A stretch of 64,000 nt of DNA, from positions 43,805 to 107,804 of the forward strand of contig JAHDQK010000029.1 of the NCBI GenBank assembly GCA_018433885.1. The letters are read 5' to 3'. The stretch is from Candidatus Cloacimonadota bacterium. Lineage in GTDB: Bacteria; Cloacimonadota; Cloacimonadia; Cloacimonadales; Cloacimonadaceae. Shown here in pieces: positions 63,757 through 64,000 of the stretch (position 1 is the stretch's first letter; the number at the start of each line of letters is the position of its first letter). A program made the position numbers and the translations under genes. A model generated the notes under the pieces. That model did not search any database, was not told the DNA's origin, and saw nothing but the letters and a program-made list of their open reading frames with translations.

Positions 63757-64000
63757 ATGCGTAAATTAATGATGATAATACTGTTACTTAGTGCCATAAT
63801 GCTCGCGAATGCACTTCAAATACAGGTGAATTTGCAACCGGAATTCCGGAGTTCCAACACCAGAGAATACTCGCTGAGCTTGGATCCCGGAAAACCCATG
63901 CTCCATTACTATCGGCTCAATGTCCTGCTCCCCTATGGCGAGGAGTTCGATTCTGCCAATATCACTTGGGGGTCTTCGCGGGATTTGGGCAAGAATCAGA
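63757..64000 (+). CDS. N-terminal fragment of a secreted protein (runs off window)
   Basis: The frame is open from the ATG at 63757 (GGGGAGA upstream) to the end, 81 codons. Signal peptide MRKLMMIILLLSAIMLANA followed by LQIQVNLQPEFRSSNTREYS and YYRLNVLLPYGEEF. The mature start could be the propeptide of a large surface protein such as a gingipain-like peptidase, but too little is visible to decide. Confidence 0.75.
   Translation, partial: MRKLMMIILLLSAIMLANALQIQVNLQPEFRSSNTREYSLSLDPGKPMLHYYRLNVLLPYGEEFDSANITWGSSRDLGKNQ

Overview
The window looks like a chromosomal segment of a free-living Gram-negative bacterium of the FCB group, most likely candidate phylum Cloacimonadota. This is an inference. 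It rests on secreted proteins with a PNGGE-type Ig-like domain, a beta-helix protein ending in a type IX/FlgD-like sorting domain, an OmpA protein with thrombospondin-type calcium repeats, and the overall gene style. No phage or plasmid genes were seen, and no tRNA, rRNA or CRISPR array was recognised.

Layout. From 1 to 13617 the minus strand carries a complete S10-spc-alpha ribosomal supercluster (rpsJ to rpoA, with rpoA running off the left edge), preceded by a 0.6 kb leader with its own promoter and hairpins. From 14229 to 27006, also on the minus strand, lie envelope proteins (DUF4097-like lipoprotein, OmpA), a YbhN-type membrane protein, malic enzyme, enolase, a C_GCAxxG_C_C protein, a secreted beta-helix protein, a ferredoxin, phosphoglycerate mutase, a cobalamin adenosyltransferase, RidA and a histidyl-tRNA-synthetase-like protein with an altered active site.

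The most interesting part is 27419-31934: a complete diversity-generating retroelement (DGR) on the minus strand. In transcription order it has a secreted Ig/Fn3-like protein, the DGR target (a secreted protein with a C-terminal formylglycine-generating-enzyme/C-type-lectin fold carrying the variable repeat, VR), a hairpin, an HRDC accessory gene, an Avd-like gene, a DGR-type reverse transcriptase, the template repeat (TR) overlapping the RT stop codon, and a strong terminator. TR and VR are 125 bp each and differ at 16 positions. All 16 are adenines of the template on the coding strand, and none of the 84 non-adenine positions differs. This is the signature of adenine-directed mutagenic retrohoming, predicted to diversify 12 residues of a secreted binding protein.

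From 32556 to 45473 (minus strand) are a TldD/PmbA pair, a gluzincin-like protease, an S4-domain protein, a large cytoplasmic hybrid histidine kinase, acetate kinase, a secreted transglutaminase-like protein, a zinc-ribbon protein and an ABC permease/binding-protein pair without an ATPase. From 45968 to 50251 (plus strand) is a two-component module: a kinase with an FG-GAP-like sensor and an NtrC-type sigma-54 activator. It is followed by a G-rich non-coding stretch headed by a good sigma-54 promoter match. After a minus-strand Ppx/GppA gene (50824-51732), the plus strand carries tpiA, serS, a secreted polysaccharide-type protein, a Wzz-like protein, mazG, a histidine kinase with a duplicated sensor module, nnrD/E, a molybdopterin-oxidoreductase-like protein lacking its usual cysteine, an EamA transporter and the start of another secreted protein.

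Other structure: three copies of an 88-nt ungapped intergenic repeat (14098, 45741, 63438), a 45-bp palindrome at 32414, many clear rho-independent terminators, and a TTGAC(A/G/T) box upstream of most transcription units. All alignments and counts were made by eye.
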